From assembly GCA_037833965.1 (NCBI GenBank), contig AP031353.1, positions 1,242,501 to 1,306,500 on the forward strand: 64,000 nucleotides of DNA, in the 5' to 3' direction. Shown in pieces: positions 1 to 12,950 of the stretch. Both the position numbers and the translations under genes were made by a program. The notes below the pieces were generated by a model that ran no database searches, was not told where the DNA came from, and saw only the letters and a list, made by a program, of their open reading frames with translations. The DNA is from Marchantia polymorpha subsp. ruderalis. Its lineage: Eukaryota; Streptophyta; Marchantiopsida; Marchantiales; Marchantiaceae. Position 1 is the first letter of the stretch; the number at the start of each line of letters is the position of its first letter.

Positions 1-1228
1 TGAGGGATTTGTGGCCCTTTTGCACATGGGGGCGTCTGGAATGATGATACCCATGGGGCGAGTAAGGAGAGAGAGAGCGGGTAAATTGCATGAAGCCTTA
101 ATCACAGCGGACTGCCGCAGAAAGTTTGTGCCGAGATCCCCCGTAAAGAAGAAGAAGAAGCAGCTAGAGATGTAAAGATGCATCGGCGACCGGTGGACTT
201 TGTGACGTCGGGGCAAAACTCCGAGCGCAAAGTATGCTAAAGAACAGTAAAGCATCGACAAATGGAGAATAATAATTTCAAGTGGATCCGTCCTCCACCG
301 GCTTCCAAAGCAACAAACAACGAACGACCACAACCAGATAGATGGATTGAAGTGGAAGGTCCACTCATGAACCACATCACAACAAAAGCGTTCCTGTTCC
401 CCAGAACATGAACTATGACCGCAGTGAGTCGTAAGCGAGTGGACACGTCTGGGCTCCATGTCTTCGATCATCCCCTACAGAACGAATAAAGGCCCCGATG
501 TATCTGCGAGAACGAGCCATCAAGCCGAGCCCCTTTATCCTTCCATGCCAAGGCCATTTCCATCCCCCCAATCCAATCCCAACCAGCAACAGAACAAAAC
601 CGAATCATCACCGAAACAGACCTCCGAGCCAGACGCACTTATCCAGCAGCAGCACGGGAAATGTGTCCTATGTATTTATTGATGCGAACAATGTTCCCGG
701 CCCAAATTCTCCCCGTCCTCCCCCGCAATTTTACCCGCCGAACCTTCTCGGCAGCTTCCGCCTTTCGGACTCCTTCTAAAAGGTGGCAAGAGGTGACTAC
801 CGATCGCGGCGGGTCTCGTCGACGCAGACCGGATTATCGTTAGACCAGTGCCGGTCGAGGACGAGCGAGCGAGCGAGCGGGCAGTCCGACCCAATGAGTC
901 GCGGGCGAGATCTCTGAGGTCGTTAGGGTGGAGAGTCAACCCCAAATATAGCCGCGACGCATATCAACTTCCCTCAAGTTTAGCCGGGAGCCCGATTTGA
1001 ACCACACGAGGCCTGAGTTGCCTCCTAAACCTGGAGAGTCAAGGGGCGCGGTTTCAGGGCCCTCCCCTCGGATTTACGTCATTATTGGCACCCTATCTTG
1101 CTCTGAGCGGCTGAGCCTGCGCCCGGCGATTCGTATTTCTACGTCGTAGACCAGCGTTGAACTTGGCGGCGAGCCCTAAGGTAGATCCCGGCCGGTGCCG
1201 GAGCCTCGCCTTGGAGGCGGCGGTTGCC

Positions 1229-1263
1229 GTCGGCAGTCGGCAGTCGGCAGTCGGCAGTCGGCA
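1229..1263. repeat. Perfect 7-bp minisatellite, GTCGGCA x5
   Basis: Five uninterrupted copies of GTCGGCA lie head to tail (35 bp). It is about 1 kb upstream of the pectate lyase start and in no convincing reading frame. Perfect identity suggests recent slippage. Confidence 0.9.
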
Positions 1264-1433
1264 ATCCGCCGGCTCTCATGCAGTTTGTCGGCATAATATA
1301 TCCACGGGGCCGCAGTCGGAGAGCCGGTAGACTAGGGATGGACTTGGTGGAAGGACTGGAGGAGGGGAAAACTCTCTGAGTCCCCATTGGGGACATTATG
1401 ACCTTCCCCTCAGTCCCAAACGAGGAGAATCTC

Positions 1434-1784
1434 TTACTCGGGTTTCGGTGGAGGGTTGAAACCCGCCGGTTGGAACTTCTTCAAGCCTCTACAGAACTCT
1501 GCATACGCATCTTGCACACTGTCCAGTGCACTGTAGAGAGATAATATTACCGTACTGTCACGCTTTAGAGTGACAACCTCTTCCTCGCCATTCGCACGTG
1601 TAAGGGAGACGAGGAGAGTTTTTGAACTTCCGGACACTGAGGAAGGTCTAAAGTCCTGACCGGACACGGAGCAAGGATTTCCTCTGGAGGACTGACTAAA
1701 CTCTACCGTGGTTGAGTTGGGTGGACTGTTCCCTTCTGAAGTCGTCGTCGAGTTCGAACCGCAGTGCATTGCAGCTGACTGCAT
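1434..1784 (-). CDS. Weak candidate small ORF, unknown protein (116 aa)
   Basis: An ATG-started minus-strand frame of 116 codons, divergent from the pectate lyase gene. The first half is Ser/Thr/Asn-rich. The second half is less biased, with acidic and hydrophobic stretches and a proline-rich end (NPPPKPE). The frame stays open upstream for another 58 codons, but without an ATG and through a proline-rich simple repeat. I recognise no family. It could be the last exon of a divergent gene, a short plant-specific gene, or chance in GC-rich DNA, and chance is quite possible. Confidence 0.22.
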   Translation of the reverse strand: MQSAAMHCGSNSTTTSEGNSPPNSTTVEFSQSSRGNPCSVSGQDFRPSSVSGSSKTLLVSLTRANGEEEVVTLKRDSTVILSLYSALDSVQDAYAEFCRGLKKFQPAGFNPPPKPE

Positions 1785-1836
1785 ACGACCTGGGGTTGGG
1801 GGCGGGGGTAGAGGCAACAGGCCAGGGAGGGACGTA

Positions 1837-1855
1837 GGGAGGGAGGGAGGGAGGG
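1837..1855. repeat. GGGA simple repeat
   Basis: A short purine run of GGGA units on the + strand (CCCT on the other), about 400 bp upstream of the pectate lyase start codon. Confidence 0.7.
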
Positions 1856-2109
1856 GGACGAAGGTCCAGAGGGAGGGACCCGCCCGGTGAGCATTGAATG
1901 CTGAGCAGCACTCGTGGGAGCGAGGGAGTTTGGGGGAAATCCACTTCACTCCCTGCAAGAGTTCACGTTAGGGGGGACTTCATCACACGGGATTCGCGAA
2001 TCTTGTCAGAGAGATTCCGATCGACGACCGGGGGATAATTCGATCGTAGTTTAAACTGGTCGAACCGTTGATCTTGCGCTGCAGTGCTCTCTTGGACTCC
2101 ACACTCCCC

Positions 2110-2117
2110 TTAAATAA
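2110..2117 (+). promoter_or_regulatory. Possible TATA box of the pectate lyase gene
   Basis: TTAAATAA sits about 140 bp upstream of the start codon in otherwise GC-rich DNA. That allows a leader of about 110 nt if transcription starts roughly 30 bp downstream. The call rests on motif and position only. Confidence 0.35.
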
Positions 2118-2254
2118 GTCGCCGGGCGCAGGCACATAATCTCAGCTCTCCTCGGCTCACAGATGATCTCACCACACTCGATCCCCTAGCACCAGTCCCC
2201 TCGTCCCGCCCCTCGCATTCAACTCCCGGACTCGCTCTCTCTCAAGAACTCGCA

Positions 2255-4375
2255 ATGGGTGCGTTCGCGGCTCTGAGAGCGTTGGTGGTGTGCTGTATTA
2301 TAGCCAGTGCGGGCGCAATTCCTCTCCTCGGGTAAGAACACACAGCACCAACTCACTCGACGGCGTGAGTGGTCCGCTGAGTAGCAAACGCACATCTATT
2401 GTACAATGCATCGTGGAAATTTAGTGTCTCAGATATTCTCCTCCCTTGCGCTGAAATCTCCAATACCGTTCAGCGCTGCACTAGATCACTCCGGCGTGCA
2501 TCGAATGCTCCCTTCTCTTCTCTCTGGTCGAGTTCTACTCGACCTCTGTTTCTGCATTACTCCCTTTCTCTCATATTATTCCTCTGGTCAGTAAGAGTCA
2601 AATCATGTCTCAGTATTGATAGCGAGTCCAGCCATCTCGTTTGCTCAGACAGTATTCTCCATTACGTGCCGTATCTGCCACCCCTCATCTCGCACCAGCA
2701 GCATTCATTCTCGTGTGTAGCCACTTCCTTCCCCTGCCAGAAAAATTGTTGTTGTCAAGTAATATCACGTACTACTCTCGGTAGCTATGAACTTCTCGTG
2801 GCGAGTGGTCGAATCGGGTCATTAACTGCCCGTTGATATATGCTTGAGTTTACGGGTCAAGGGGCAGCTGTTGTCGTAGTGTGACGAGTCTGCTTCGTAT
2901 ATTATTGAGACAGCGACCTCTCTCAGACTGGGCGGAAGTAAGAAGTCGATAGAAAACAGCATTGTTCCATTGGACGGTCTCACTGATTCGGTGTTATTAT
3001 TTCTTGGTCTCCAGGGGCCCGCTTGGAAATTTGACGAACAGCATTCACAGGCGGGAGCTGAGGAGCAAGAAGTCGAAGACGCCAGCAGTGTCTGCCAAAA
3101 GGAAGCTGGCAGGATGCAGCAGCGGGAATCCCATCGACAGCTGCTGGATGTGCGACCCGGACTGGATGAGCCATCGCCAGAGGCTCGCGGACTGCGCAAT
3201 TGGTTTCGGGCACCAAGCGGCCGGAGGACGCAGCGGAGAAATATACACAGTGACGGACGCAGGTAACGACGACCCCGAGGAGCCCAAGTACGGAACTCTG
3301 CGATGGGGAGTCATCCAATCGAAGCCGCTGTGGATCATCTTCAAGCAAGACATGACGATACAGCTCAAGGAGGAACTCATCGTCACCAGCTTCAAGACTC
3401 TGGACGGGCGTGGAGCTAATGTCCACATTGCCAACGGCGCGTGCATCACCATCCAGGGGGTGACGAATGTCATCGTGCACGGCTTGCACATTCACGACTG
3501 CAAGTCCACGGGACCCGCTCGAATTCGGAGCTCCGAGTCGCACATCGGGGACCGAGGAAAGACGGACGGCGACGCCATCAGCATTTTCGAGTCGACCGAC
3601 ATCTGGATTGACCACAATTCCTTCTCCAACTGCGCCGACGGCCTCGTCGACGTCATCCAAGGCTCGGACGCTGTAACCATATCCAACAACGAATTCAAAG
3701 ACCACGACAAAGTCATGCTCCTCGGAGCCCACGACAGCGACTACCGCGACAAGAACATGAAGGCCACCGTTTGCTTCAACAAATTCGGCCCTGGACTGAT
3801 CCAGCGCATGCCTAGGTACGGACGGCCCTTTTCTTCTGTCTATAAATCTCTCTGTACCATCTTCAACTTGCGCTCACTCGTATTTCTCACCGCTGCCCCT
3901 CGGACGTCTCTTCTAACGCCCGCTGCCCTGTCCTGGACTCAGATGTCGATTGGGAAACTTCCATATCTTCAACAACTACTACATTTCGTGGGAAATGTAT
4001 GCCATCGGTGGGAGCGGACAGCCTACCATTAACAGCGAGGGCAACTACTTCGATGCTGGCGGCGTGAAGGAGGTGAGCTTGTGTTCTTCTGCCTGCTCTG
4101 TCCCTTGGCAGCGCATTTGTTTGTTATGTCTGTTACGTTTATTGACGAGGTTCATTATTCCAATGCTTACCGGGAGTTGGTTCGTTGCTCAGGTGACGAA
4201 GCATTTGGAAGATGGCGGTGACTACCGATCGAATGGAGACATTTTCTTGAACGGCGCATACTTCACCCCAAGTGGGGCTTCGACCAGCTCTCCGCTGTAC
4301 GCCAGGGCCAGGAGTTATTCGGCACTGCCTGCGTCTCAGGTGCCTCGAATCGTCTCAGCAGGACCCACGAGCTAG
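2255..4375 (+). CDS. Pectate lyase (polysaccharide lyase family 1), secreted
   Basis: Cleaves de-esterified pectin (polygalacturonate) by Ca2+-dependent beta-elimination in the cell wall. My model has four exons, 2255-2331, 3015-3815, 3943-4072 and 4193-4375, all GT-AG and in phase, giving 396 aa. Residues 1-21 form a hydrophobic signal peptide ([12 protein letters not shown]). The mature protein carries the plant signature [13 protein letters not shown] near 64-76, the parallel beta-helix core, the WIDHNSF motif near 223-229 (family Ca2+/catalytic region), [18 protein letters not shown] near 234-251, LLGAHDSDY near 261-269, and RMPRCR at 290-295 with the catalytic-region arginine; exon 2 ends inside this motif. 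The C-terminus ([10 protein letters not shown]) fits the family, whose usual length is about 400 aa. It looks complete and functional and is the only + strand gene here. The first intron, 683 nt, directly follows the signal-peptide exon. Confidence 0.95.
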
Positions 4376-5392
4376 GCACCGCTGCGGAGTGCTGTTCGAG
4401 GCGCCAACAGACGATCATGCCATCTCGTTTCGTCCAGTGTACCGCGAGACACCGCCACCGACTCCGATGGGGGGTCGTCCTCGCTCTGCTGTACGGGTTG
4501 CGTCCAGAGGACAGTTTCCGTTGGGTTCGTTCGTTCGATGTACTACAGAGAAGCCATGCTCACGGATCAATCTTCATGAAAGGGTGAAGAGGGTCTGCGA
4601 GTTATAATTTAGTGGGCTCTTTCCAAATGGAAGAGAGCTCGAATAGCGTGTATAGTGATTAACAGTGAAGACATGGCTTCAAGAAGATCACACCAGAGCT
4701 GTTGCTAACCACGGCCGGGTGCATCGCTTGACCATTGTCTCAGAATCGCCTGCCTTCTAATCTTTTAGAATATTAGGAGCTTGGCATTGCAACCTGTCAT
4801 CCAGAAGGCCCGGTTTAAAGGCTGCGGATGTATAAGAGTTGTTAGACAACGTCTGTTGTACAAATAGGGTTTCAAAGCGCGGTGTTAGTTCTCTTGCACA
4901 CAAATGCGCGAGAGGATGAATGCCTACTGCGCCAATTTAATAAGTTTTGAAAAGAAATTTCGATCGAAAGCACTTTGTTCGAAGAAAATCAAACCTTTGT
5001 TCTCTACTGTGCATGTTGAATGTATTCAAGTGCTGTCTACGGAATTCCGGTTGATTTGGTATGATGTAAACAACTGTACAAGTACAAGGAAAAACCCATA
5101 TGCGTTCCGCACCGTAACCAGAAAAATATGAAAGTTCTGAAACAAATGAGAAACTATACTGCCGATATATCTAAGTCGCAAATGTGCAACATATACACAC
5201 TCGATAGAACTGTTGGATTGAAACCTCACCATACTATCCATCCATGCATATTATGTGAACACATCTCACTTCCTCTGCTCATTACCATGAACGCTTTGAA
5301 TAAATTAGCGAGAACAAAATATGTAAAAGGGAGATTGTTTGAGAAGAAAAAAGTAGTGAAGAAAAAATAATTACTATGTGTATATCTTGGTG

Positions 5393-5431
5393 CATCAATA
5401 CAGTGCAATAAATAATATTGCACTATTGATG
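5393..5431. repeat. Compact inverted repeat (hairpin)
   Basis: Left arm CATCAATA-CA-GTGCAATA, a five-base AT loop, then right arm TATTGCAC-TATTGATG. All 16 right-arm bases pair, with only a two-base bulge in the left arm. It lies in an AT-rich stretch about 1 kb past the pectate lyase stop. It could be a MITE remnant, a transcript hairpin, or an isolated palindrome. Confidence 0.85.
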
Positions 5432-6173
5432 AAACCTGAAAAATAGTTATAATAAGTATCAAAAGATGTCTATCCCGCTACAATTGAGTAACATATCCAC
5501 TTGTGATGAATGTGCGAATCATCGTCAAGCCTACAACTCGCCAAAACAGCGAGATAATTGTTCAGGTCAAAATCGTTCCTCCCCTGAATTCGGAGAAACT
5601 ACTATTTATATCACCACCATTCTATCTCAACATTCGAAAGCTCTGACAAAATCGATAGGCCACATTTAAAATGCAATAGAAGATGTGACCGGATGCAGGG
5701 GAGGCGGACCCGGTTAACCTCTAACACCTCACACATTTCTTCCATTCATACAAGAATAACCACTTTGCAGTTATAACTGGGTAGTAACCTGTCGCATAGC
5801 CCTCCCTCGTTTCTCACGAATGTTTATACAAAAGAAGCGATATACACGGAATGGAAAGGATCTCCCTGAAACGATGATCCTAGACTAACATCATGGGAAA
5901 TTGCTCGTTTCGCTAGGAAAGTCCTAGTTGACCCCATGGGCAGAGAAACCATCATGCACATAACGAAAATCACGAGGGAAGGCTCAGTCAACAAATATTT
6001 TTCAGAGATCCAGAAAGATCACCACAAGATCAGTTTTCGTTCCTAGTGCAAGCACAAGCCTTGGGTTTCTTTCCTTATCGGCAATCGGAGACTTAAATAC
6101 ATTTCACGATTGGAAATCGGCTATCTTGACTAGGAGTTACATCGATAGCTTTCTCAACTCGTAAGGGAGATCG

Positions 6174-6235
6174 CATGAGAATATGTGAGACTATGACACA
6201 TGATCGCTTGTCGTCTCATGTCTCACATTCTCATG
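6174..6235. repeat. Imperfect inverted repeat
   Basis: Arm 6174-6191 (CATGAGAATATGTGAGAC) pairs with 6220-6235 (GTCTCACATTCTCATG) except for an AT bulge, with a loop of about 28 bases. A further copy of CATGAGAATATG lies near 6320, so the arm may belong to a small dispersed repeat. Confidence 0.75.
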
Positions 6236-8352
6236 TGCCGCCTGTTACATTTGAGGTATCAGTTTTCCATAAGCGTTAGGCTACAGATATCGATGCAGGA
6301 TCCTCACTGACGAGCCGTCACATGAGAATATGACAAAGTGTAGAAAGTCGGATGATCTCCATTCGTCATCTAAACTGTTTGAACTCTACACGGTACACTG
6401 AGTAACCAGTATTTCCACCTCAGGTACATCGAGTCATAGCAGGGAAATGAAGCTAGTGTTGTGAGTTGCGAAACAACTAGAGGCTCAACAAGTCAAAACT
6501 GACAAAGCGTCCCCGGGTTTCGTGGGACAGAATAAAACAAATTCATATACCCGGAAGGGGACCACCCAACCCTAAGAAATTACTGACCAAGCGCTGCTCA
6601 GGAATACAAAACGATCACCTCTAGCTTGTAGGACGAGAAGTGGACAGCATAATATCTGAAACCTGACTCTATGAGTTCTTGAATCACAGCTCCTCGAGCG
6701 GTGGGGAATGGTGGTAAGGTTCTATAGGAGCATCCCACTCCACTCAGACCGCTCAAGGTTAGTCGACGAAGGACAATATTATTTACAACCACGACTTTGT
6801 CCTGATTGAACCACAACTCATGGTACGTTCAAAATCGTTCAGTCCCTTGCCCAAAAGGAGTAATTTCCCACGTATTTGCACATCGCAACATCTAACATCG
6901 CTCGATGATGGCGCACGAGTGATCCACAGTGGTAACTCTCACCCAACCTTTGAGCTCAACTCCTACACCTACCTCATGAAGAAGGCCCAGGGGCAGTGGC
7001 GCGCTCTCACTCTCCCAAACTCGACACTCGATCGACCCCATCAGCTTAGCCGCCGGCGTAGTTCGCCACCACCAGGTAGGGTACTTTTAACCACCACCAG
7101 CCTCAGCACATGGTTGTCATAAAGGCTGAGAAACAAAGATTTTGACCGACTAGGTAGCCCGCTAACGACGTATCGAGCAGAAACAGGATGCGAGGCCTCT
7201 TTTACTGCGGATTAGAGTCTGCAGAGCACAATCAGCAGCAGAGGAGCCGGTGAGGGTAGCTACCGTGGGAAGTTGGGAACATGGCCATGCGCTATCTGCG
7301 CTGCAGCAAAAACAAGGCGCTCTTCAAGTTGGGAGCCAGACCGCCTTTGCATGGCAAAGGGCAAAGCGGAGATATGCTACTGCGACTTTTTCGTCGCCAT
7401 GGAGTGATCGGAAACCCTCCGCGTTCTGGCACCATCCTCGGTTAGCGGTAAAGAGTTGCTTCAACTGCGACCTACCAATCCCAGCTCGACTACAGTACTG
7501 TAGTTGTGTTCCGTCTGTCAGCATACATTCGAAATTCTCTCTGATTCTGCACTTCTGAGTTTCTGCTTATGTGAGCTTCGCGTGACCTTGGTTCCGCATC
7601 TCATAGGCGAAGATGCCCAAAACTAGTCCAAAAGTTGCACATGTCAATGTAGCATTTCAACCTGCTGAAGGCATGAAAAGCGTACTGCATAACACTAATC
7701 ATGGGCATTAGGGTATATTCCAACCATCACTAAGAGATTGGAGCCCTCCACGAGACCCTTACCTACGTAAAGTGAGCAAAAGATCGCTACGCCAAAGTGA
7801 ATCTTCTTTGAGATCTGAGGAGAGTACAGAACAAAGGCCCCACTCTACAACAACAGTTAATGAACGTGAAAAGATTCAATTTTGTTCCTTATCACGTAGG
7901 CCAAAAACCGACGGGTTGATATTGAGGAAGGCATCTAGATATGCGTATAGAGATGAAGAATTGCCTTCCATAGTGCCCACTGTGCACTGCCTCTCAATTG
8001 TCTATCAAGATTTTATCTCATTTCGGTAGCACTGAGGAAGCAGGCAGCAACAGCCCTATTGCTTTCGAAGGTTGGTACGCTCAGACTCCCGAATTCCCGA
8101 TCGCGGTTGGCGACCAAATGGCAGGACGATAATTGGAAGAGCATTAATGCTCTCCATCCACCACCACAGCTTTAGTTCTCTATGCTTCCTCCGGGGACCG
8201 AAGCGACATCGTGAAAAAGCATACGTTACCCATCAGAATCCGAGCTCCGTGGCCATAGAGAGAGAGACCCAGACCCAGACTGCGCTTCCGTCGAACGAAA
8301 CTCAACTCACTGAACTGCCATGACATGACAAATCTCATGCATGTCGTGAACG

Positions 8353-8416
8353 AACAATCAATCAAACAATCAAACAATCAAACAATCAATCAATCAATCA
8401 GCCAATCAATCAATAA
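8353..8416. repeat. AATC / AAACAATC microsatellite
   Basis: About 60 bp of interleaved CAAT, CAAACAAT and CAATCAAT units with one GCC interruption. It is non-coding. Confidence 0.9.
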
Positions 8417-9040
8417 TCGAAGCAAACGAAACGCACTACTGCCGCTGCTGCGTACGTAAAACGAGCAGCGCACTGTGCGATTGGGTGACACTCGTTGCGT
8501 CGTGGTTCCGGTTCACTGGCGTGCCAGTGGGGAAGACCTAATCAATCAAGACCCCCCAGTAATGACATCGTCCAGAGCCGGAGAACGGGAGACCGCCCGA
8601 GCCCGGGTGCCCGTGCCCGTGCACCCGCGCGGCACTCCACGGGAGAAATACACGCCGGCACCTGTCGTCGCTTTTACTCCAGCCGGTGGATGTGCCATCG
8701 GCGCTCGGTCGACGAGGAGGAGGAGTACAGTACAGTCGAGGCCTGTACCGTGCGTGAGCTAGACTTAGGGGCGCGTAGAGTGCCGTACGGGATCACTGCC
8801 GACCGTCCCGAAGGCCCGATGATCGCGCCCCACTGTTTCCCGAGCGGTGTCTACGGACCGGAGATCCTCGTGGTCAGCCAATCCGCGACTCGCCTCGTCG
8901 GATTCCAGTACTGCACATTGGCACGCCCCAGGACTCGAGAAAATGGCGGGGTCGGCTCTGCGTTCGAAATGCAGCGACGTACACCAACAAGAGAATACAT
9001 TCCTTTTCCCCCAAAGAAAAAAGGTTGTAATATTTTAATT

Positions 9041-12000
9041 TAGAGTATGTATAAATAACTGCTTTAGAGTCCATTTGGGGAGGATAATCCACAATAGAGC
9101 GTATATAATATTCGGGTCCACTCCTTTTAGGAACTACCTTTACATTTTGTAAACGATGTCATTCTATACTTGAACGCAGCCCTATCTTTAGCTTCGTACT
9201 TGTACTAAAAAGAGTCTCCAAATTTTCAGTAAGAATATACAAATTTAAACAAGTTTGACATGGGAACATGGGAAGGCTGATGTTTTCCTAATGTATAGAT
9301 AAGGTAGTTCTCCACTATGCATCGAATGTAGGCTTATGGGTAATGTTTCGAAAACTTGCGCTGAAAGTACATGTGAGAAAAGTGTTTTTAAAAGGTAGTA
9401 CATGTGGATACGTTACCTTATTTTTATATTCATCCAAGGAAAGAATATAGTTCCGTCTTGGATATCGAAAAGGAAAAGAAGTGGAAGCCGTTCTACAAGC
9501 TTCAACATCCTGATTTAACGGTATACGTCTTAAAACTTCCAAGATTCTGAAACTGTGTATTTATCCAAATAAGCGCAATGAATTCTCAACTACCCACTCA
9601 GATTTCGGACTACGTGCAACCCAATGTGCACGTCGTCGTGAGACTTATTCTTCGACAATTTAACTCCCTTTGGACTTCGCATTATCACCCCATGTTACTT
9701 CACGTTGGGTGATATGCAAAGCTCAGAGGAGAAACATACAAGACTTTTTAAGATCCTCGATAGATCTAGTAATTCATAAATTAAGATAAACTCAAAGAAG
9801 AAGAGTCAGTCACCACATGAAAATAAGTAAAGAGACATCAATCCGGGGAAGGATGGGTCGACATGGAAAAGTTTGCAATTTCTTTGCATGGATAGATAAA
9901 TTGCAACCTACATGGAAACTGAAGCGACTTTTTTCCAGAATGTAAGCTTTAATCGTACCAATATTCACAATAAGCGAACTTTACCATCCACATTTTTTTA
10001 TTGGCTTGCAGTTTGAGTGCATCTCCAAGTCACTCTAATGAAGTTGTAAATACAGTCTTCAGTGAGTTTGTAGCATGGAAAGGATGAGTGATACAAGGAA
10101 AGTTATTTTCAATTACGCGCTGAAAATATCCACGTCAACGAAATGATGGTGATTTATACGATGAAATTTGATTTTTAAACTTGACATTGTGCAAAAACGT
10201 AACCTTAAAGGCATATCCAATTCATATTATGTTGTTGTAACGATAGGGCAAACGAAAAGGATATATACAGAAAATAGGAAATGTAAACAACCACAATAGA
10301 ATCAAATACACTAGTGTTGAAAATTATTTCTGTTCATCTCAATGGAATCAGTACTGCGATCTAAAGCACTACAGGATCTTATGCGAAAGCATTCTTACGG
10401 ATAGAAACTGCTCACTCCAGGAATCTTCTTTGTAATTCAAAATTATTTTTTTTAATGGAAATGTGGAATAAAATTTGAAAATTGTAAGGAAAAATATACC
10501 TGGGAATTCGAATCACATTTGAAAAGAAATATTTTATAGATTTTTTCAAATATTCTACTCAAACTTAAAAGCTATAAATAAGTTCTATTTTAAAATACCA
10601 CGTTAGTGTGTAACTTGAAATTCAAGCTGAGAATTAATTTCCGATATTTAAATTAAACTTGGAATTTAAAGTTAGGTATAAAGAATATCGAATATCTAAA
10701 AATTCATCAAAATCGAAAAAAATATTACTTGATGTTTTACTTGCAAAATTGAAAGAAATGATTTTTTATTATTGAATCTATAATGATAAAAAATTAGAGA
10801 AAATATAAATTTTATATATAAAAAATGAATTATTGAATCGATACATATTATAGACATGACCGTGTCAATTCTTTGAATTAATTTCAATAAATAGGAATCA
10901 AATTATAGAAGTTGTAAAAAAAACTTAACAACATGGATGTCATAATTTTTATACTTGAATAAATCTCTTTTGCCATTAAAAAAACCATATACTCTACTTC
11001 ACTTTCATGTTTATCTCCAAAGTAAAATACGTTGTTGAAAATATTTCTATTTTATTTTTTATCTTTGAACTTCTTCATTATATTTTTTTAGATGCTAAAA
11101 ATTTGATACATAGAAAAATAAAAAATGAATCTCTTTGCTTTTTATAATTGAACACATGTATATGATACAAGAAGGAAAATTGATGTTTGATATTTATGTA
11201 TGGCTAACCAAATGTAAAAAATGATTTTCATGAATGAATCTAATCAAATATGTGATAATCACTTGTAATGAAATAAAAAAAATTTAAATAATTGAAGATT
11301 TATAATTTATATAATTAATTGAAATTGTTGACTGATCATAATTATTAGATATTTGGTTAAGATTTTGGGTGTGGAAATTCTCAAAAAAACTCCTTGTTTT
11401 GAAATTCAAATGAGACTACAAGGTACCTGAAAACTTTATCTACTATTTTAGCCTATGTCTCCTATTTGAATTTAGATTTTATATCAATGATTGAAACTCA
11501 TAAATTTATGTCACTCATAATCAATCTGCTGATTTCAAATAAATTGGATAATTCCAAAATTTTATAAAACCTGATCTAAAATTTAACGGCAATATTTGAT
11601 AATTTTATAAATTCTGAACTTGAACTGATTCATGAATTCATAAGTTATCGATAGAGAAGATCAAAAAATCTGAGAATTTTTTAGAAAAAATTCTAAGTTC
11701 AATTGAAATTAGAAAGTGAGAGTTTCACTCTCAATGAACTCTCACTCTCAATGATTCAAAGTATAATAAGTGGTACAGAAGTCCTGGGTTAAATATCAAG
11801 TTGAGGTGAAGGTTCCTAACTAAACTTAGCTAGGTCTAGGCTACTTTCAAACAGAAGTTAACCTCAACAGAGCACATAAAGAAAAATAATTATTTTGTCT
11901 ACAATAGTTGGATTTATGATATAATCAAATTTAATGTACAGCATCCCTGTTTGTGATGTTTTCTGTAGTGATTCTTTAATAAAGATCAATGATGTCCAAA

Positions 12001-12950
12001 AAAATAAGTTCAGATTATTCTTGAGTATTTTACTAAGCTTATGGGGTGAATTTTGCTTTTTCATTCAAGCAGATTTCACCTCATGAGCTATCTTCAACAT
12101 CATAATGTTTTCTTTTATAATCTTAGAGCAACACTTGTATTCTTTCAAATGATGGTGCATTTTGTAAGTATCATAAAAGATCTAAAAGAAAATTGAATCA
12201 ATTTGTTTGTGATATTATGGTACATTACATGGACATAAAGTATAAAAAAGATAGACTATCTTAACAATATAAACAAATCTCAATGGATTCTCATAGTATA
12301 CTCTCTTTTTTGAATGAGTATGAACATTGACGTGAAAGCTTGAAAAATGCTTAAACTATGCTAAATCATACTTTATTACTTGAATTCTACATCCATAAAC
12401 AAACGAAAATTTATTTATATACAACAGATTTTGATATGCCTTGTTTATTTGGAGTACACTAAGTAATGCAATGAAAATGTAGTGTTTAATATGCTCCGTA
12501 AGTGTATGACTTTCATGGAGGAGACGTTGGTATCTGGTCAACTAGAATTGGGTAGATAAAAAACCATGTTTTAATTTTGGGCTAAGATTAAAGCGAATGT
12601 GATATTGATTTGAGATTAATATCAGTACATGTTGGGTACTTAATTCTACATTTCTAGAGTTGCTTATCTTTGTATCTAGATGACAAGTCAAATAATTTTT
12701 ACTTTAAACTTTGAGTTGCGGTGAAATATAGAAGACCAACCATGAATATTATTGCGAGAGTCGGTCATCAGGAGGACATACCTTTTTATATAAATCGCCT
12801 CACGAATGAATCTTTTTTTTCCCTCAATTTCTTCACTCTCGTGAATCTGAAAGCTGTAAACGAACGAGCCCGAGGTTGGTTCTTCCAAATGAGAGCTCAA
12901 CTGACTATGCACCATCTGGAGTTTCCGAGTAAGTCCAGAATGAAAACTTT
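9041..12950. other. AT-rich gene-free block
   Basis: Strongly AT-rich DNA, with many A/T runs around 10.4-12.6 kb, and only very short frames. I see no reverse transcriptase, integrase, transposase or paired LTR. A short direct repeat of the element CACTCTCAATGA lies at about 11728-11756. It is probably decayed repeat or heterochromatin-like spacer. Confidence 0.6.

Larger units (their letters stand above)
1..2254. other. Upstream intergenic region of the pectate lyase gene
   Basis: I recognise no gene here. Open frames in the first 1.4 kb are short and of low complexity. The stretch has GC-rich patches, a run of GAGC units near 862-880, a perfect heptamer array at 1229-1263 and a GGGA run at 1837-1855, which give skewed base composition. 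An ACGTCA motif (a bZIP-type core) lies near 1076-1081. The last few hundred bases before 2255 should hold the pectate lyase promoter and 5' leader. Confidence 0.5.
4376..9040. other. Intergenic region with hairpins and simple repeats
   Basis: Begins with the presumed 3' UTR of the pectate lyase. I found no exon-like run with family similarity on either strand. Open frames are short and unconvincing, including a GC-rich 182-codon frame at 8495-9043 with arginine/proline-biased composition. It holds the inverted repeats at 5393-5431 and 6174-6235 and a CAAT/CAAACAAT microsatellite at 8353-8416. Confidence 0.55.

Noticed and set aside
2962-4032. Single long frame across the pectate lyase including its 5' and 3' intron sequence
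   Set aside because: The ends of this frame are intronic; family motifs and phases require exons 3015-3815 and 3943-4072.
8495-9043. 182-codon + strand open frame
   Set aside because: Arg/Pro/Gly-biased product from GC-rich DNA, no recognisable domain, overlapping frames in other phases equally open.
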